This document shows, in pieces, positions 29,946 to 38,727 of a stretch of DNA of 64,000 nucleotides. The DNA comes from Bacteroidales bacterium. GTDB taxonomy: Bacteria; Bacteroidota; Bacteroidia; Bacteroidales; UBA932. The number at the start of each line of letters is the position of its first letter. Positions within the stretch are counted from its first letter, which is position 1. The translations under genes and the position numbers were made by a program. The DNA lies in assembly GCA_017962235.1 (NCBI GenBank), contig JAGCVS010000019.1:124001-188000 (forward strand), given 5' to 3'. A model generated the notes under the pieces. That model worked only from the letters and a program-made list of their open reading frames with translations. It searched no databases and was not told the origin of the DNA.

Positions 29946-31258
29946 TCCAGCGGATGATCTTCGTGGAAGAGGATTAACCTGCGCGCAAGCTCAGGGATAT
30001 CCTCTTTTGCTATCAGCGACGTGCAGGCGCGGATGCCCTGGCGCGTGCTGCCGCAGGTATCCAGGCTGATGGCGGAAATGCCGTAATAGAGCATCTCTTC
30101 CAGCAGGTCGGCACCGGTCATACCGGGATAGCCGTAAGTGAAATAGAAGCCGTCGGCCACATCCTCGTCCAGGTCCTTGTCGTAGGTTATCTCAAAGCCG
30201 GCCGCCAGAAAGGCCTCCTTCATGGCACGCGCCTTGCGCCCGTATTCAATGACTTCGTCACGGAAGTTATAGTCGCCGTCGTTCACAGCTTTGAAAATGG
30301 CCGCCAGGGCATACTGGGCAGAGTGCGAGGTGCCGCTGGAGAGAGGGTGCAGCGCACCATATACCACGGCATTGCGGAACACGTCAGAAGAATAGAACCG
30401 CTTCAGGTCGGGATAGTGCCGCGCCGCCAGATGGTCGCTGAGCGCCAGTATCGCTATGCGCTCGCCGGCATAGCTGAACGCCTTGGAGCTGGATATCAGC
30501 AGGATATAATCATCGGCATACTTGCCCACGGAGGGCTGGTAAGGGGGCTCGCCGGGGTGGCTGTAGTCCTTGCGGAAGTCCATCCCAAAGTAGGCCAGGT
30601 CCTCTATCACAATCACATCGTATTTGCGCGCCGTCTCGCCAATAATCTTCAGCTCCTCTTCTGTGAGGCAGACCCAGGAGGGATTGTTGGGGTTGGAATA
30701 CAGTATGCTGTGAATGTGTCCCTTTGAGAAAATCTCCTCCAGTTTGCCGCGCAGCTTCTCGCCGCGATAGTCATAGATGTCGAACGACTCCACCGGAATG
30801 CCCAGCACCTTGTTCTGGAACTTGTGCACCGGGAAGCAGGGGTCTATGAAGAGCGTTGTGGTGCGCGACGCATTGGTGCGGCTGATTATCATGAACGATG
30901 TGAAAGCCGCCTGCATGGAGCCCACGGTTGCCAGGCAGTTCTCCGGCTTGATATCCACATCGATAAAGTTCTTGATAAAGCGGGAGGCCTCTTTGCGAAG
31001 CGGCGGGATGCCGTCGATATCGGGATAATTGGCCGGCACGCCCGCCTTCAGCGCCTTTATCTGGGCGTCGATGCCCACCCTGGCCGCCGGCAGTCCCGGG
31101 TTGCCCATCTCCATGTGGATGAAGTGCACGCCGCTGGCCGCCTCCAGTGTGTCGGAGAGCTTCTTTATCTCGCGGATGGTGGCCTTGCCCACCACCGGCA
31201 GGCCGCTTTCCGCAAAGATGCGTTCTACCAGCGCCTTGTCTAACAGGTTGTGCTTCAT
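29942..31258 (-). CDS. PLP-dependent aminotransferase (fold type I), second of a tandem pair
   Basis: Class I/II aminotransferase of 438 residues. It shows an N-terminal segment with HMEMGNPGLPA, YSNPNNPSWVCLTEEEL for the cofactor Asn region, EDLAYFGMDF with the pyridine-N Asp/Tyr, and SSSKAFSYAGERIA with the PLP-binding Lys. The C-terminal ACTSLIAKEDI replaces the usual Arg-containing stretch (GIRACTS), so substrate carboxylate binding by Arg is kept. The substrate cannot be told. It lies 6 bases after a second, clearly different aminotransferase gene. Confidence 0.85.
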   Translation of the reverse strand: MKHNLLDKALVERIFAESGLPVVGKATIREIKKLSDTLEAASGVHFIHMEMGNPGLPAARVGIDAQIKALKAGVPANYPDIDGIPPLRKEASRFIKNFIDVDIKPENCLATVGSMQAAFTSFMIISRTNASRTTTLFIDPCFPVHKFQNKVLGIPVESFDIYDYRGEKLRGKLEEIFSKGHIHSILYSNPNNPSWVCLTEEELKIIGETARKYDVIVIEDLAYFGMDFRKDYSHPGEPPYQPSVGKYADDYILLISSSKAFSYAGERIAILALSDHLAARHYPDLKRFYSSDVFRNAVVYGALHPLSSGTSHSAQYALAAIFKAVNDGDYNFRDEVIEYGRKARAMKEAFLAAGFEITYDKDLDEDVADGFYFTYGYPGMTGADLLEEMLYYGISAISLDTCGSTRQGIRACTSLIAKEDIPELARRLILFHEDHPLD

Positions 31259-31264
31259 CGTTTT

Positions 31265-32464
31265 CTAGATTGTGCGGCCGGGATACTCCTTGAGCGCCTT
31301 TTCCAGGCATACGAGGGCTGCACGCAGGTCCTCTTCCTTGAGCACATACGCGAAGCGGGCCTGGTTCTTGCCCAGCCCCTTGGTTACATAGAAGCCCGCC
31401 ATGGGGGCGAACATCACTGTCTGGCTATTGTAGTTGAACTCTTCCAGCAGCCAGCGGCAGAACTTCTCCGAATCGTCTACCGGAAGCTCAACGGCTGCAT
31501 AGAATGCGCCCAACGGCATCGGGCATACTATGCCCTCTATCTTGTTCAGGCCGTCCACCAGTATCTGGCGGCGCTTGAGATACTCCTTCTTCACTTCGTC
31601 GAAATACTCCTGCGGAGTGTCCAGGGCAGCCAGGGCTGCAATCTGGCCCCACTTGCTGCAGCACAGGCGCGCCTGCGCGTACTTGAGCACCAGCGGCATA
31701 AACTCTTTGTTGCGGGACACGATAAAGCCAACGCGTGCGCCGCACATGCTGTAACGCTTTGATACCGAGTCGATAAGGATGATATTATCGTCCATGTCGG
31801 GCACCTGCATGAAAGAGAAGTGCAGCTCTTCCGTATAGCAGAACTCGCGGTAAACCTCGTCTGCAATTATGAACAGGTTGTGCTTCTTGGCTATGCTGCA
31901 CAACTGCAGCACATCCTCTTTGCTGTAAAGCTTGCCGGTGGGGTTGGCGGGGTTGCAGATAAGTATCGCCTTGGTCTTGGGAGTTATCACCTTCTCCACT
32001 TCGCTCATTGGAGGCAGTGCAAAGCCGTCTTCTATATGGGTGGTGATGGGCACCAGTTTGGCGTCGAACTGGATGGAGAATGTATTGTAGTTGGTGTAGA
32101 AGGGCTCGAACACTATGATTTCATCATCGGGGTCGCAGATGGCCTCTATCGCAATCTGTATCGCCTCGCTACCGCCGTGGGTCACGATTATGTCCTTGGT
32201 CTGAACATCTATGCCGATGCCTTTGTAATAACCCACCATCCCTTCGCGCAGGGGCAGATCGCCCAGCGAATTGGGATAGGAGATTATGGAGAGTTTGTTC
32301 TCCCTCACCGCATCCAGGGCCACCTTGGGGGAATCCAGATCGGGCTGGCCCATGTTCAGGCGGTAAATCTTGATGCCGCGCTTGGCGGTTTCGTCGCTCA
32401 GGGGGATGAGTTTACGGATAGGAGAATAAGGCATCGCGAGGGCCTTCTTGGAAAAAGTCAGCAT
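31265..32464 (-). CDS. PLP-dependent aminotransferase, aspartate-aminotransferase-like, first of a tandem pair
   Basis: 399 residues, class I/II. Key segments are YRLNMGQPDLDSP, THGGSEAIQIAIEA, CNPANPTGKLYSKEDV (cofactor Asn), IADEVYREF (Asp and Tyr) and DSVSKRYSMCGARVGF with the Schiff-base Lys. The Arg in NQARFAYVL near the C-terminus probably binds the substrate carboxylate. The fold resembles bacterial AspAT/aromatic AT, but the amino acid used is not clear. It lies 12 bases downstream of dacB in the same direction, forming dacB-aminotransferase-aminotransferase. Confidence 0.87.
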   Translation of the reverse strand: MLTFSKKALAMPYSPIRKLIPLSDETAKRGIKIYRLNMGQPDLDSPKVALDAVRENKLSIISYPNSLGDLPLREGMVGYYKGIGIDVQTKDIIVTHGGSEAIQIAIEAICDPDDEIIVFEPFYTNYNTFSIQFDAKLVPITTHIEDGFALPPMSEVEKVITPKTKAILICNPANPTGKLYSKEDVLQLCSIAKKHNLFIIADEVYREFCYTEELHFSFMQVPDMDDNIILIDSVSKRYSMCGARVGFIVSRNKEFMPLVLKYAQARLCCSKWGQIAALAALDTPQEYFDEVKKEYLKRRQILVDGLNKIEGIVCPMPLGAFYAAVELPVDDSEKFCRWLLEEFNYNSQTVMFAPMAGFYVTKGLGKNQARFAYVLKEEDLRAALVCLEKALKEYPGRTI

Positions 32465-32476
32465 GGTGATATCTCT

Positions 32477-33955
32477 TTATTTTTGTCTTTCATATAATGC
32501 CAGCTGCTTGAGGAACTCCTCAATCTTGGGCTGGACCTTGCTGGTGGGGCAGTCGTAGTTGTTCACCAATATCGCAAAGCGATACATCTCTCCGTCCACA
32601 GCCTCCACAAAACCCGCATAGCAGCGCACCGCCGTCATGGAACCGCTCTTGCAGTGGATGCGCTCCCTAAGCTCCGGGGGCTCGTTGCGGAGTACATACT
32701 TGAGGGTGCCCTCCCCTCCCGGGGTCGGGAACGTGCTCAAGTACCCGGCAAATATATCGCTCTTTTGCATTAATCGGTAAAAGTTGCAGAAAAAACGTGG
32801 CGACACAAAGTTGAAACGGCTCAGGCCGCTGCCGTCGTCCTGCCTCAGGCCGGTGGTGTTGCACCCCTTGTCTGCCAGATACTGCTCCAGCGCCTTGGGC
32901 GCGGTGTCGTAAGTAGCTTCGCCAGTAAAGTGCCGCCCAAGCGTCATCAGCATGGTCTCCGCATAAAAGTTGTTGCTCTGGGTGTTGGTCTCGCGGCAGA
33001 TATCCAGAAGCGTGGGAGAATAAGTGGTGGCGAGCAGTATCGCGGTGTCGGGGGCAGCGCCGGTGGTGGCTCCGCCCGCTTCGATTCCGTCTGCAGCCAG
33101 AAAACGCTCAAACTCCTCTGCGCATGTCAATGCCGGGAACTTGTTGGAGACAGCAATGGTGTCCGCTTTGCGGTCTGCTGCATAGGTGCCGGTAAAGCGT
33201 CCCACCGGAGAGAGGTCGCTGGCGTAATACATCAGCTTGTTGCCCGTCTTGGGGGCGCCGGTGGTGGCGTCGTTCTGCAGGTTTATTTCGGAGAATATGC
33301 AGCCTGCGGGAATAACGGAGAGGCTGTCGCCCTCTTCAAGGCCGGGGGTCACGTAGTAGTATGAGAGGTTCTCCGCAAAGGAGAGACCGCACGCCCCGCT
33401 GCCATAATCCGCCCCAAGGTCTGCCCAGCACCAGTTTTCCTGGATGATGTTCTGCGAGAAGATATTGGCGTCGCCCTTCACGAGGCCGCCTATGGCAAAG
33501 ATGCCGGCATTCTGCAGCGCCGCCCGCCACTCCGCGAACACCCCCTCCACAGGGGGCGCAATCTTGTTGTGTGAGCCCAGCGTGGGGTCGCCGCCGCCAA
33601 TTATGTACACGTCGCCGTGAAGTACACCCAAGCTGTCTATCTCGCCGGCATAGGCCACCTTGGTTTCATAGCGGAAATCGGGCCGCAGCGCATCCAGCGC
33701 CACGCCGGTGGTAATCGTCTTCATGGTAGAGGCGGAGAGCAGCGGCAGATCGGGATTCCACGCCGCAATCGTATTCCCGCGGCTGTCCACCGCCAGCAGC
33801 GCCACCGCCGCGTTCTTCAGCAGGGGGTCGGTCTTCATCTCCGCATCCACGTAGCGCTGCACATTGCTCTGCGCATGCATCGCCACGGGCGCGAGCAAGT
33901 TCCCGGCAGCGCACACCGCCACCGTAACCGCCAGACATATAATCCTCCTGAACAT
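32477..33955 (-). CDS. dacB: D-alanyl-D-alanine carboxypeptidase/endopeptidase (PBP4, S13 family)
   Basis: Periplasmic enzyme that trims or cuts peptidoglycan peptides. After a signal peptide (to about residue 28) the three active-site motifs are in order: SxxK as STMK at residues 76-79, SNN (TNTQSNNFYAE) and KSG (HCKSGSMTAVRCYAGF). The long insertion between SxxK and SNN is typical of PBP4. 493 residues from ATG 33955; a GTG at 33961 adds two residues. It heads a unit with two aminotransferases and is divergent from purM. Confidence 0.94.
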   Translation of the reverse strand: MFRRIICLAVTVAVCAAGNLLAPVAMHAQSNVQRYVDAEMKTDPLLKNAAVALLAVDSRGNTIAAWNPDLPLLSASTMKTITTGVALDALRPDFRYETKVAYAGEIDSLGVLHGDVYIIGGGDPTLGSHNKIAPPVEGVFAEWRAALQNAGIFAIGGLVKGDANIFSQNIIQENWCWADLGADYGSGACGLSFAENLSYYYVTPGLEEGDSLSVIPAGCIFSEINLQNDATTGAPKTGNKLMYYASDLSPVGRFTGTYAADRKADTIAVSNKFPALTCAEEFERFLAADGIEAGGATTGAAPDTAILLATTYSPTLLDICRETNTQSNNFYAETMLMTLGRHFTGEATYDTAPKALEQYLADKGCNTTGLRQDDGSGLSRFNFVSPRFFCNFYRLMQKSDIFAGYLSTFPTPGGEGTLKYVLRNEPPELRERIHCKSGSMTAVRCYAGFVEAVDGEMYRFAILVNNYDCPTSKVQPKIEEFLKQLALYERQK

Positions 33956-33981
33956 CGCCACGCAAAGGGTTTCTTACACGG

Positions 33982-33989
33982 CAAAGATA
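33982..33989 (-). promoter_or_regulatory. -7 box TATCTTTG of dacB
   Basis: Exact consensus on the minus strand. It is an exact inverted copy of the purM box at 34021-34028. Confidence 0.6.
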
Positions 33990-34020
33990 AAGAAAAAATC
34001 TCCTATATTATTTGATTTGC

Positions 34021-34028
34021 TATCTTTG
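34021..34028 (+). promoter_or_regulatory. -7 box TATCTTTG of purM
   Basis: Exact consensus match, 30 bases before the purM start. Confidence 0.6.
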
Positions 34029-34057
34029 CAGACTGATACCACTCACTGGATTTTCAG

Positions 34058-35233
34058 ATGGAAAACAGAGAAGCAAGCAGGTACGCCGCAAGGGGTGTAT
34101 CTTCGTCTAAGGCGGAGGTGCACAAGGCGATTGCAAAGATGGATAAGGGACTGTTCCCCACCGCTTTCTGCAAACTGGTCCCCGATTTTGCAGACGATGA
34201 TTACTGCATCGCGATGCATGCCGACGGCGCCGGTACCAAGAGCAGCCTGGCGTATGCTTACTGGCGCGAGACTGGCGACATGAGCGTGTGGAAGGGCATC
34301 GCCCAGGACGCGATTGTGATGAATACAGACGACCTGCTTTGCGTTGGCATCACCGGCGGCATGATGCTTTCTTCCACCATCGGACGCAACAAGATGTGCG
34401 TGCCGGGCGAGGTTATCGCCGCCGTAATCGAGGGTTCGCAGGCGTTTGTAGATCAGATGCGCGGCTACGGCATCGATATCACCCTCACTGGTGGCGAGAC
34501 TGCCGATGTGGGCGACCTGGTGCGCACCATAATTGTGGACAGCACCGTTTGCGCCCGCGCCCGCCGCAGCGACATTATCGACAATAAGAACATCGCCGCG
34601 GGCGACGTGATAGTGGGTCTGGCATCCTTCGGACAGGCCGAGTGGGAGGATACCTACAACGGTGGCATGGGGTCCAACGGCCTCACCAGCGCCCGTCACG
34701 ACGTCTTCTCCAAATATATCGCAGAGAAGTATCCGGAGACCTACGAGAGCGGCATCGACAGCCAGTTTGTATACACCGGCAGCAAGCGTCTCACCGACAT
34801 TGAGCCGGAGACCGGCTTGACCTACGGCAAACTGGTGCTCTCCCCCACCCGCACCTACGCTCCTGTGATCAAGGCCGTACTGGAGATTTGCCGCAACTCA
34901 ATCCACGGCATGATTCACTGCACCGGCGGCGCCCAGACCAAGGTTTTGGGCTTCATTGGCAACCTCAAGGTGATAAAGGACAACATGTTTGACACCCCAC
35001 CGCTGTTCCGGGCGATACAAGCCGAATCCGGGACCCCCTGGAGCGAGATGTACAAGGTGTTCAACATGGGACACCGTATGGAAATATATGTGCCGGAAAG
35101 CGCTGCCGCCGATATCATTGCCATCAGCCGCAACTTTGGCGTGGATGCCCGCGTGATAGGCCGTGTAGAGAACGCGGCGCAGCCGGAAGTGGAACTCAAG
35201 ACCCGCTACGGCACTTTTAAATACGAGAAATGA
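34058..35233 (+). CDS. purM: Phosphoribosylformylglycinamidine cyclo-ligase (AIR synthase)
   Basis: Closes the imidazole ring: FGAM + ATP to AIR. 391 residues. The product shows HADGAGTKSSLAYAYW, WKGIAQDAIVMNTDDLLCVG and LTGGETADVGDLV, the PurM/AIRS core motifs, and GLASFGQAEWEDTYNGGMGSN in the C-terminal half. Longer than E. coli PurM, as usual in Bacteroidetes. It is the head of purM-lipoprotein-exonuclease; its stop overlaps the next start as ATGATG. Confidence 0.94.
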   Translation: MENREASRYAARGVSSSKAEVHKAIAKMDKGLFPTAFCKLVPDFADDDYCIAMHADGAGTKSSLAYAYWRETGDMSVWKGIAQDAIVMNTDDLLCVGITGGMMLSSTIGRNKMCVPGEVIAAVIEGSQAFVDQMRGYGIDITLTGGETADVGDLVRTIIVDSTVCARARRSDIIDNKNIAAGDVIVGLASFGQAEWEDTYNGGMGSNGLTSARHDVFSKYIAEKYPETYESGIDSQFVYTGSKRLTDIEPETGLTYGKLVLSPTRTYAPVIKAVLEICRNSIHGMIHCTGGAQTKVLGFIGNLKVIKDNMFDTPPLFRAIQAESGTPWSEMYKVFNMGHRMEIYVPESAAADIIAISRNFGVDARVIGRVENAAQPEVELKTRYGTFKYEK

Positions 35234-36318
35234 TGCAAAGGACACTCGCAATCTTTATTCTGATGCTGTCGGCAATCCGCCTCCCGGGCTGCAAAGACGC
35301 CAAGCCGGTGGAAGTGGACCTTGACCCGCTGGTGCAGCAGGCGCTGTACGACACCACATCCAGCTATTACACCGACTTCTCTACATATCCCCACAACATA
35401 GCCGACCTGCCGATAGGCATCTTTGACCTGAACGCGCGTACCACCACTACCCTGGACCGCACCGCCACTCTGGACCGGTTTGACAATATCACCGGCGGGG
35501 AGCAGGCCGACATGATACGCGACTTTGCCGGCGAACATTTTATCTATTACACCGCCCTGAGCGACGACGACGCCGTTTATGACGACCAGGGAAGGAGGGA
35601 TATCAAGGACGCCGCCATAAAGAACACCCTGTTCCTGGTGGGCGACAAGTGCGCGCAGGGCTATAAGGAGCGCGCCAAGATTGTGATTGCGGCGGGCGAC
35701 ATAACCCGCGGCACCGGTCTGGACGACATCCGCGCCATGCTGGCGGCCAGCAATTCGGGCGTAAAGGTGATAGGCGTTGTGGAAGAGGGGGTGAAAGGGA
35801 TGCTGGAAGAGCTTCTGGAACTGCCCGTGCTCAACTATTCGGTGGGTCTGATAGCCGATACCCTTACAATCGCCAGCGGCGCATATCAGCAGACAGTGCA
35901 GGACATCCTTGCAGACAGGGGGATAAAATCTGCCATCCCGGTGGTGAATCAGGAGCTCGAGGCGGTTGATTCGCTCTCCGTGGGGGACCTGGCCGCATCG
36001 TTTGCCGCCATGCTGGAGCATCATTACAGCGACGGAAAACCCTTCCCTATCTGCGCCGTGATTTGTGACGTGACGCCGGACGGAGAGTACACCGACGCCG
36101 ACATCGCGGCCGCCTTCCAGGAAGTAATCAATAATTATCGTTCAAAAAGAATAAACGGCAATTACCCTTACCGCTCCGTTGTAAACGACAAATTGATTGT
36201 CGTGAACCCCTCGGAGCTGGCCGCCATGGAGTGCTACCGGGTGCTGCGCAGCGACAACAACCTTGCCCTGCGCATAGGGGATCAGCAGATCCTGCACTAT
36301 ACGGACCTCCCTATGTAG
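35230..36318 (+). CDS. Unknown lipoprotein translationally coupled to purM
   Basis: Not recognised. 362 residues with a lipoprotein-like signal peptide (MMQRTLAIFILMLSAIRLPGC, lipobox LPGC at 18-21). The mature part contains alternating strand/helix segments such as LFLVGDKCAQGYKERAKIVI, GVKVIGVVEEGVKGMLEELL and YSVGLIADTLTIASGAYQQT, which could be an alpha/beta ligand-binding fold; that is a guess. A second region (EAVDSLSVGDLAASFAAMLE) follows. Start codons are ATG at 35230 or 35233, both overlapping the purM stop. The exonuclease gene starts one base after its stop. Confidence 0.78.
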   Translation: MMQRTLAIFILMLSAIRLPGCKDAKPVEVDLDPLVQQALYDTTSSYYTDFSTYPHNIADLPIGIFDLNARTTTTLDRTATLDRFDNITGGEQADMIRDFAGEHFIYYTALSDDDAVYDDQGRRDIKDAAIKNTLFLVGDKCAQGYKERAKIVIAAGDITRGTGLDDIRAMLAASNSGVKVIGVVEEGVKGMLEELLELPVLNYSVGLIADTLTIASGAYQQTVQDILADRGIKSAIPVVNQELEAVDSLSVGDLAASFAAMLEHHYSDGKPFPICAVICDVTPDGEYTDADIAAAFQEVINNYRSKRINGNYPYRSVVNDKLIVVNPSELAAMECYRVLRSDNNLALRIGDQQILHYTDLPM

Positions 36319-36319
36319 T

Positions 36320-36901
36320 ATGAGATTTAAAGAGAGCATAACACCGGAAGAGATAGAGGGCATGGAACTGATTGCCTTCCCCGGTGAAATCAAAGTCATC
36401 ACAGAAGAGGGCCCGGAGTTTGACGCCGCCGTGCGCGACCTGGCCTCCTGCAGGATGATTGGCTTTGACACCGAGACCAAGCCCGTGTTCACTCCCCATG
36501 CTCCCAGATGCCCCACCGCCCTGCTGCAGCTCTCCAGCGAAGAGACATCTTACCTGTTCAGGCTCCATACCCTGGGCATTCCCAAGTCTCTGGCCAACAT
36601 ACTTTCAAGCAAAACCATAACCAAGGTGGGCGCCGCCGTGAACGATGACGTGCGCGGCCTGCAGCACTTCTGCCGCTTTGAGCCGGCCCGTTTCATGGAC
36701 CTGCAGCATTTTGCAGAGCAGTACGGCATAAAGGACAAGAGTGTGAAGAAGCTCACCGCCATCATCCTTGGGCGCCGCGTCTCCAAGGCTCAGCAGCTCT
36801 CCAACTGGGAGGCTCAGCAACTCTCCTGGCCGCAGCAGCTCTACGCCGCCACCGACGCCTGGATATGCCTGGTGATGTACAAGCGGCTGCTGGAGTCGTG
36901 A
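36320..36901 (+). CDS. 3'-5' exonuclease, RNase D-like (DEDD)
   Basis: Probable 3'-5' exonuclease on RNA or DNA. The 193-residue single domain carries the four acidic residues of the DEDDy class: GFDTETKP (near residue 48), AAVNDDVRGL, and YAATDAW near 176. A typical PTALLQLSSEETSYLF strand lies between. It lacks an HRDC domain, so it is shorter than RNase D. It follows the unknown lipoprotein with a one-base gap. Confidence 0.88.
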   Translation: MRFKESITPEEIEGMELIAFPGEIKVITEEGPEFDAAVRDLASCRMIGFDTETKPVFTPHAPRCPTALLQLSSEETSYLFRLHTLGIPKSLANILSSKTITKVGAAVNDDVRGLQHFCRFEPARFMDLQHFAEQYGIKDKSVKKLTAIILGRRVSKAQQLSNWEAQQLSWPQQLYAATDAWICLVMYKRLLES

Positions 36902-36918
36902 TTTTCATTTTATTTTTT

Positions 36919-36926
36919 TACTTTTG
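36919..36926 (+). promoter_or_regulatory. -7 box TACTTTTG of mscL
   Basis: Exact TAnnTTTG match, 42 bases before the mscL start. Confidence 0.55.
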
Positions 36927-36967
36927 TCTCAGACGAATAATACAATAACTGATAAAACTGAAACACT

Positions 36968-37381
36968 ATGGGAAAACTTCTCAAAGAATTCAAAGACTTC
37001 GCAATTAAAGGCAACGTGATGGATATGGCCATCGGCGTTGTTATCGGCGCAGCTTTCGGTAAGATAGTAAGCTCTTTTGTGGCTGACATCATCATGCCGC
37101 TCATCGGCCTGCTGGTTGGCGGTGTTGACTTCACCCAGTGGAAATGGGTCCTCTCTGCTGCAGACGAGGCTGCCGGCAAGGCAGAGGTTGCCCTCACCTA
37201 CGGCAACTTTATCCAGGTTATCTTCGACTTCCTGATTGTTGCATGGTGCATCTTCCTGGTTGTCAAGGCTATCAACAAGATGAAGAAAGCTAAGGAAGAG
37301 CCCGCTCCGGCTCCCGAACCCCCGGCAACTCCCGAGGATATCCTGCTTCTCCGTGAAATCCGCGACAGTCTCAAGAAATAA
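36968..37381 (+). CDS. mscL: Large-conductance mechanosensitive channel
   Basis: Pentameric inner-membrane valve opened by membrane tension at osmotic downshock. 137 residues. The N-terminal amphipathic stretch ([20 protein letters not shown]) is followed by TM1 with the pore-lining [26 protein letters not shown]2 ([20 protein letters not shown]), and a charged cytoplasmic bundle ending in LLREIRDSL. The Pro-rich linker ([15 protein letters not shown]) is present. The barrel protein gene at 37394 follows after 12 bases. Confidence 0.97.
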   Translation: MGKLLKEFKDFAIKGNVMDMAIGVVIGAAFGKIVSSFVADIIMPLIGLLVGGVDFTQWKWVLSAADEAAGKAEVALTYGNFIQVIFDFLIVAWCIFLVVKAINKMKKAKEEPAPAPEPPATPEDILLLREIRDSLKK

Positions 37382-37393
37382 CTGATTGCTACA

Positions 37394-38065
37394 ATGAAAA
37401 AACTACTGCTTGCCATCGCCTGCATGCTGTCTCTGTCGCTGGGCGCATCTGCCCAAGGCTACGAGCTCTCGATAGAGGGAATGGGTTCAATCGGGCCCAT
37501 CCGCTGCAGCAACAACTACGCCGGAATCAACATCCTTAACGGTTACCGTTTCAAGTGGGGTAACGGCTTTTATGCAGGCGTGGGCAGTGGTATGGTGGGT
37601 ACCGCTTATCTGACCGATTTCAAGCGGATAAACAATCTGGACACTCCAAACGAGTTCACAAAGAAACGCGAAAGAGGTAACTTCTTTGTACCGGTATACG
37701 GCTCACTGCAATACTACCTCACCCCCGCCAACAAGAAGTACCAGCCGTTTGTCCGTCTGGATGTGGGATACGAATTCGCTGTGTTCCGCTTTGACTGGGA
37801 CCAGTTCCGTTTTGACAAATCTTCACAGAAGCACGGAATGTACGTGGAGCCCTCGTTTGGCTACACCTACCGTCTGAAAGGGGCGGAAAAGAGCCGTTCC
37901 CTCTATTTCTGCGTGGGTCCCACCTTCCAGCGGGACGTCTTCAACCGCACGGTGATCACCATGTTATCGGAGGTCAGCGAAGACGGCTACACAGCCACCG
38001 CCACCACCAAGACGTATGACTGGCTGCTGCCAACCATCGCCTTCAGGTTTGGCTGGAGGTTATAA
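37394..38065 (+). CDS. Outer-membrane beta-barrel protein, unknown role
   Basis: 223 residues with a signal peptide (MKKLLLAIACMLSLSLGASAQ). Alternating hydrophobic strands with aromatic ends (NGFYAGVGSGMVGTAYL, FVRLDVGYEFAVF) end in TIAFRFGWRL, typical of a small 8-stranded-like barrel. I do not know its role. It lies 12 bases after mscL and is probably co-transcribed. Its stop overlaps the DUF2461 stop on the other strand by six bases. Confidence 0.8.
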   Translation: MKKLLLAIACMLSLSLGASAQGYELSIEGMGSIGPIRCSNNYAGINILNGYRFKWGNGFYAGVGSGMVGTAYLTDFKRINNLDTPNEFTKKRERGNFFVPVYGSLQYYLTPANKKYQPFVRLDVGYEFAVFRFDWDQFRFDKSSQKHGMYVEPSFGYTYRLKGAEKSRSLYFCVGPTFQRDVFNRTVITMLSEVSEDGYTATATTKTYDWLLPTIAFRFGWRL

Positions 38066-38725
38066 CTCCTCTTCAAATACGTAATCCACACAGCGGTTCA
38101 GGATTTCGCAGAACGGTGCGGTGGGTTTCAGATCGCGTGCAACACGGCCGGCAAGATTGCTGGCCGTGATGTATTCTTTATCGACTGACTTGATGATAAT
38201 GTACGATTTGAGGCGATAGTAATCGCTGTAAGGGCCCGGCTGCCAGCCCAGCGGCAGGCGGGTCAGCGCCCCTTCCCAGTCCACCTCGAACCCCTTTGCA
38301 TCCTTTATTGCGGCATCGAACTTTGCTCCGGAGAGCATAATCTCTTCCCGGACGCTCTTTATCATCTCTTTCGTGGGATTGTAAAGCCCGGAGCAGATGA
38401 AGTATGTCCTGGTAGCGGGTTCGATATGCAGATAGTAACCGGCGCGGCCGCTTTTCTTACCGCCGGCGCAAACATATATGCCCATGTGGGTCTTGTACGG
38501 GGTCTTGTCGGCAGAGAAACGGATGTCGCGGTATATGCGGTAGGTACAGTCCTCCACCCGGAGTCCCTTCATGCGGGGGTCAAACTCCGCAATGCGGGCT
38601 ATCAGCTCGCGGGCTACTTCTGCTATGGTGTTCTTGGCCTGCAGATACTCCCCCTTGTGGGCGTCGAACCACTCCTTGTAGTTATGCTGTGCAAGCTCTT
38701 CCAGAAAGCTTATTACCTGTTCCAT
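38060..38725 (-). CDS. DUF2461 family protein
   Basis: Function unknown. 221 residues with the family pattern LEELAQHNYKEWFDAHKGEY, TYRIYRDIRFSADKTPYKTH and GYYLHIEPATRTYFICSGLY. Cytoplasmic by composition. It starts two bases after the purL stop, so it is co-transcribed with purL and perhaps translationally coupled. Confidence 0.9.
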   Translation of the reverse strand: MEQVISFLEELAQHNYKEWFDAHKGEYLQAKNTIAEVARELIARIAEFDPRMKGLRVEDCTYRIYRDIRFSADKTPYKTHMGIYVCAGGKKSGRAGYYLHIEPATRTYFICSGLYNPTKEMIKSVREEIMLSGAKFDAAIKDAKGFEVDWEGALTRLPLGWQPGPYSDYYRLKSYIIIKSVDKEYITASNLAGRVARDLKPTAPFCEILNRCVDYVFEEEL

Positions 38726-38727
38726 GA

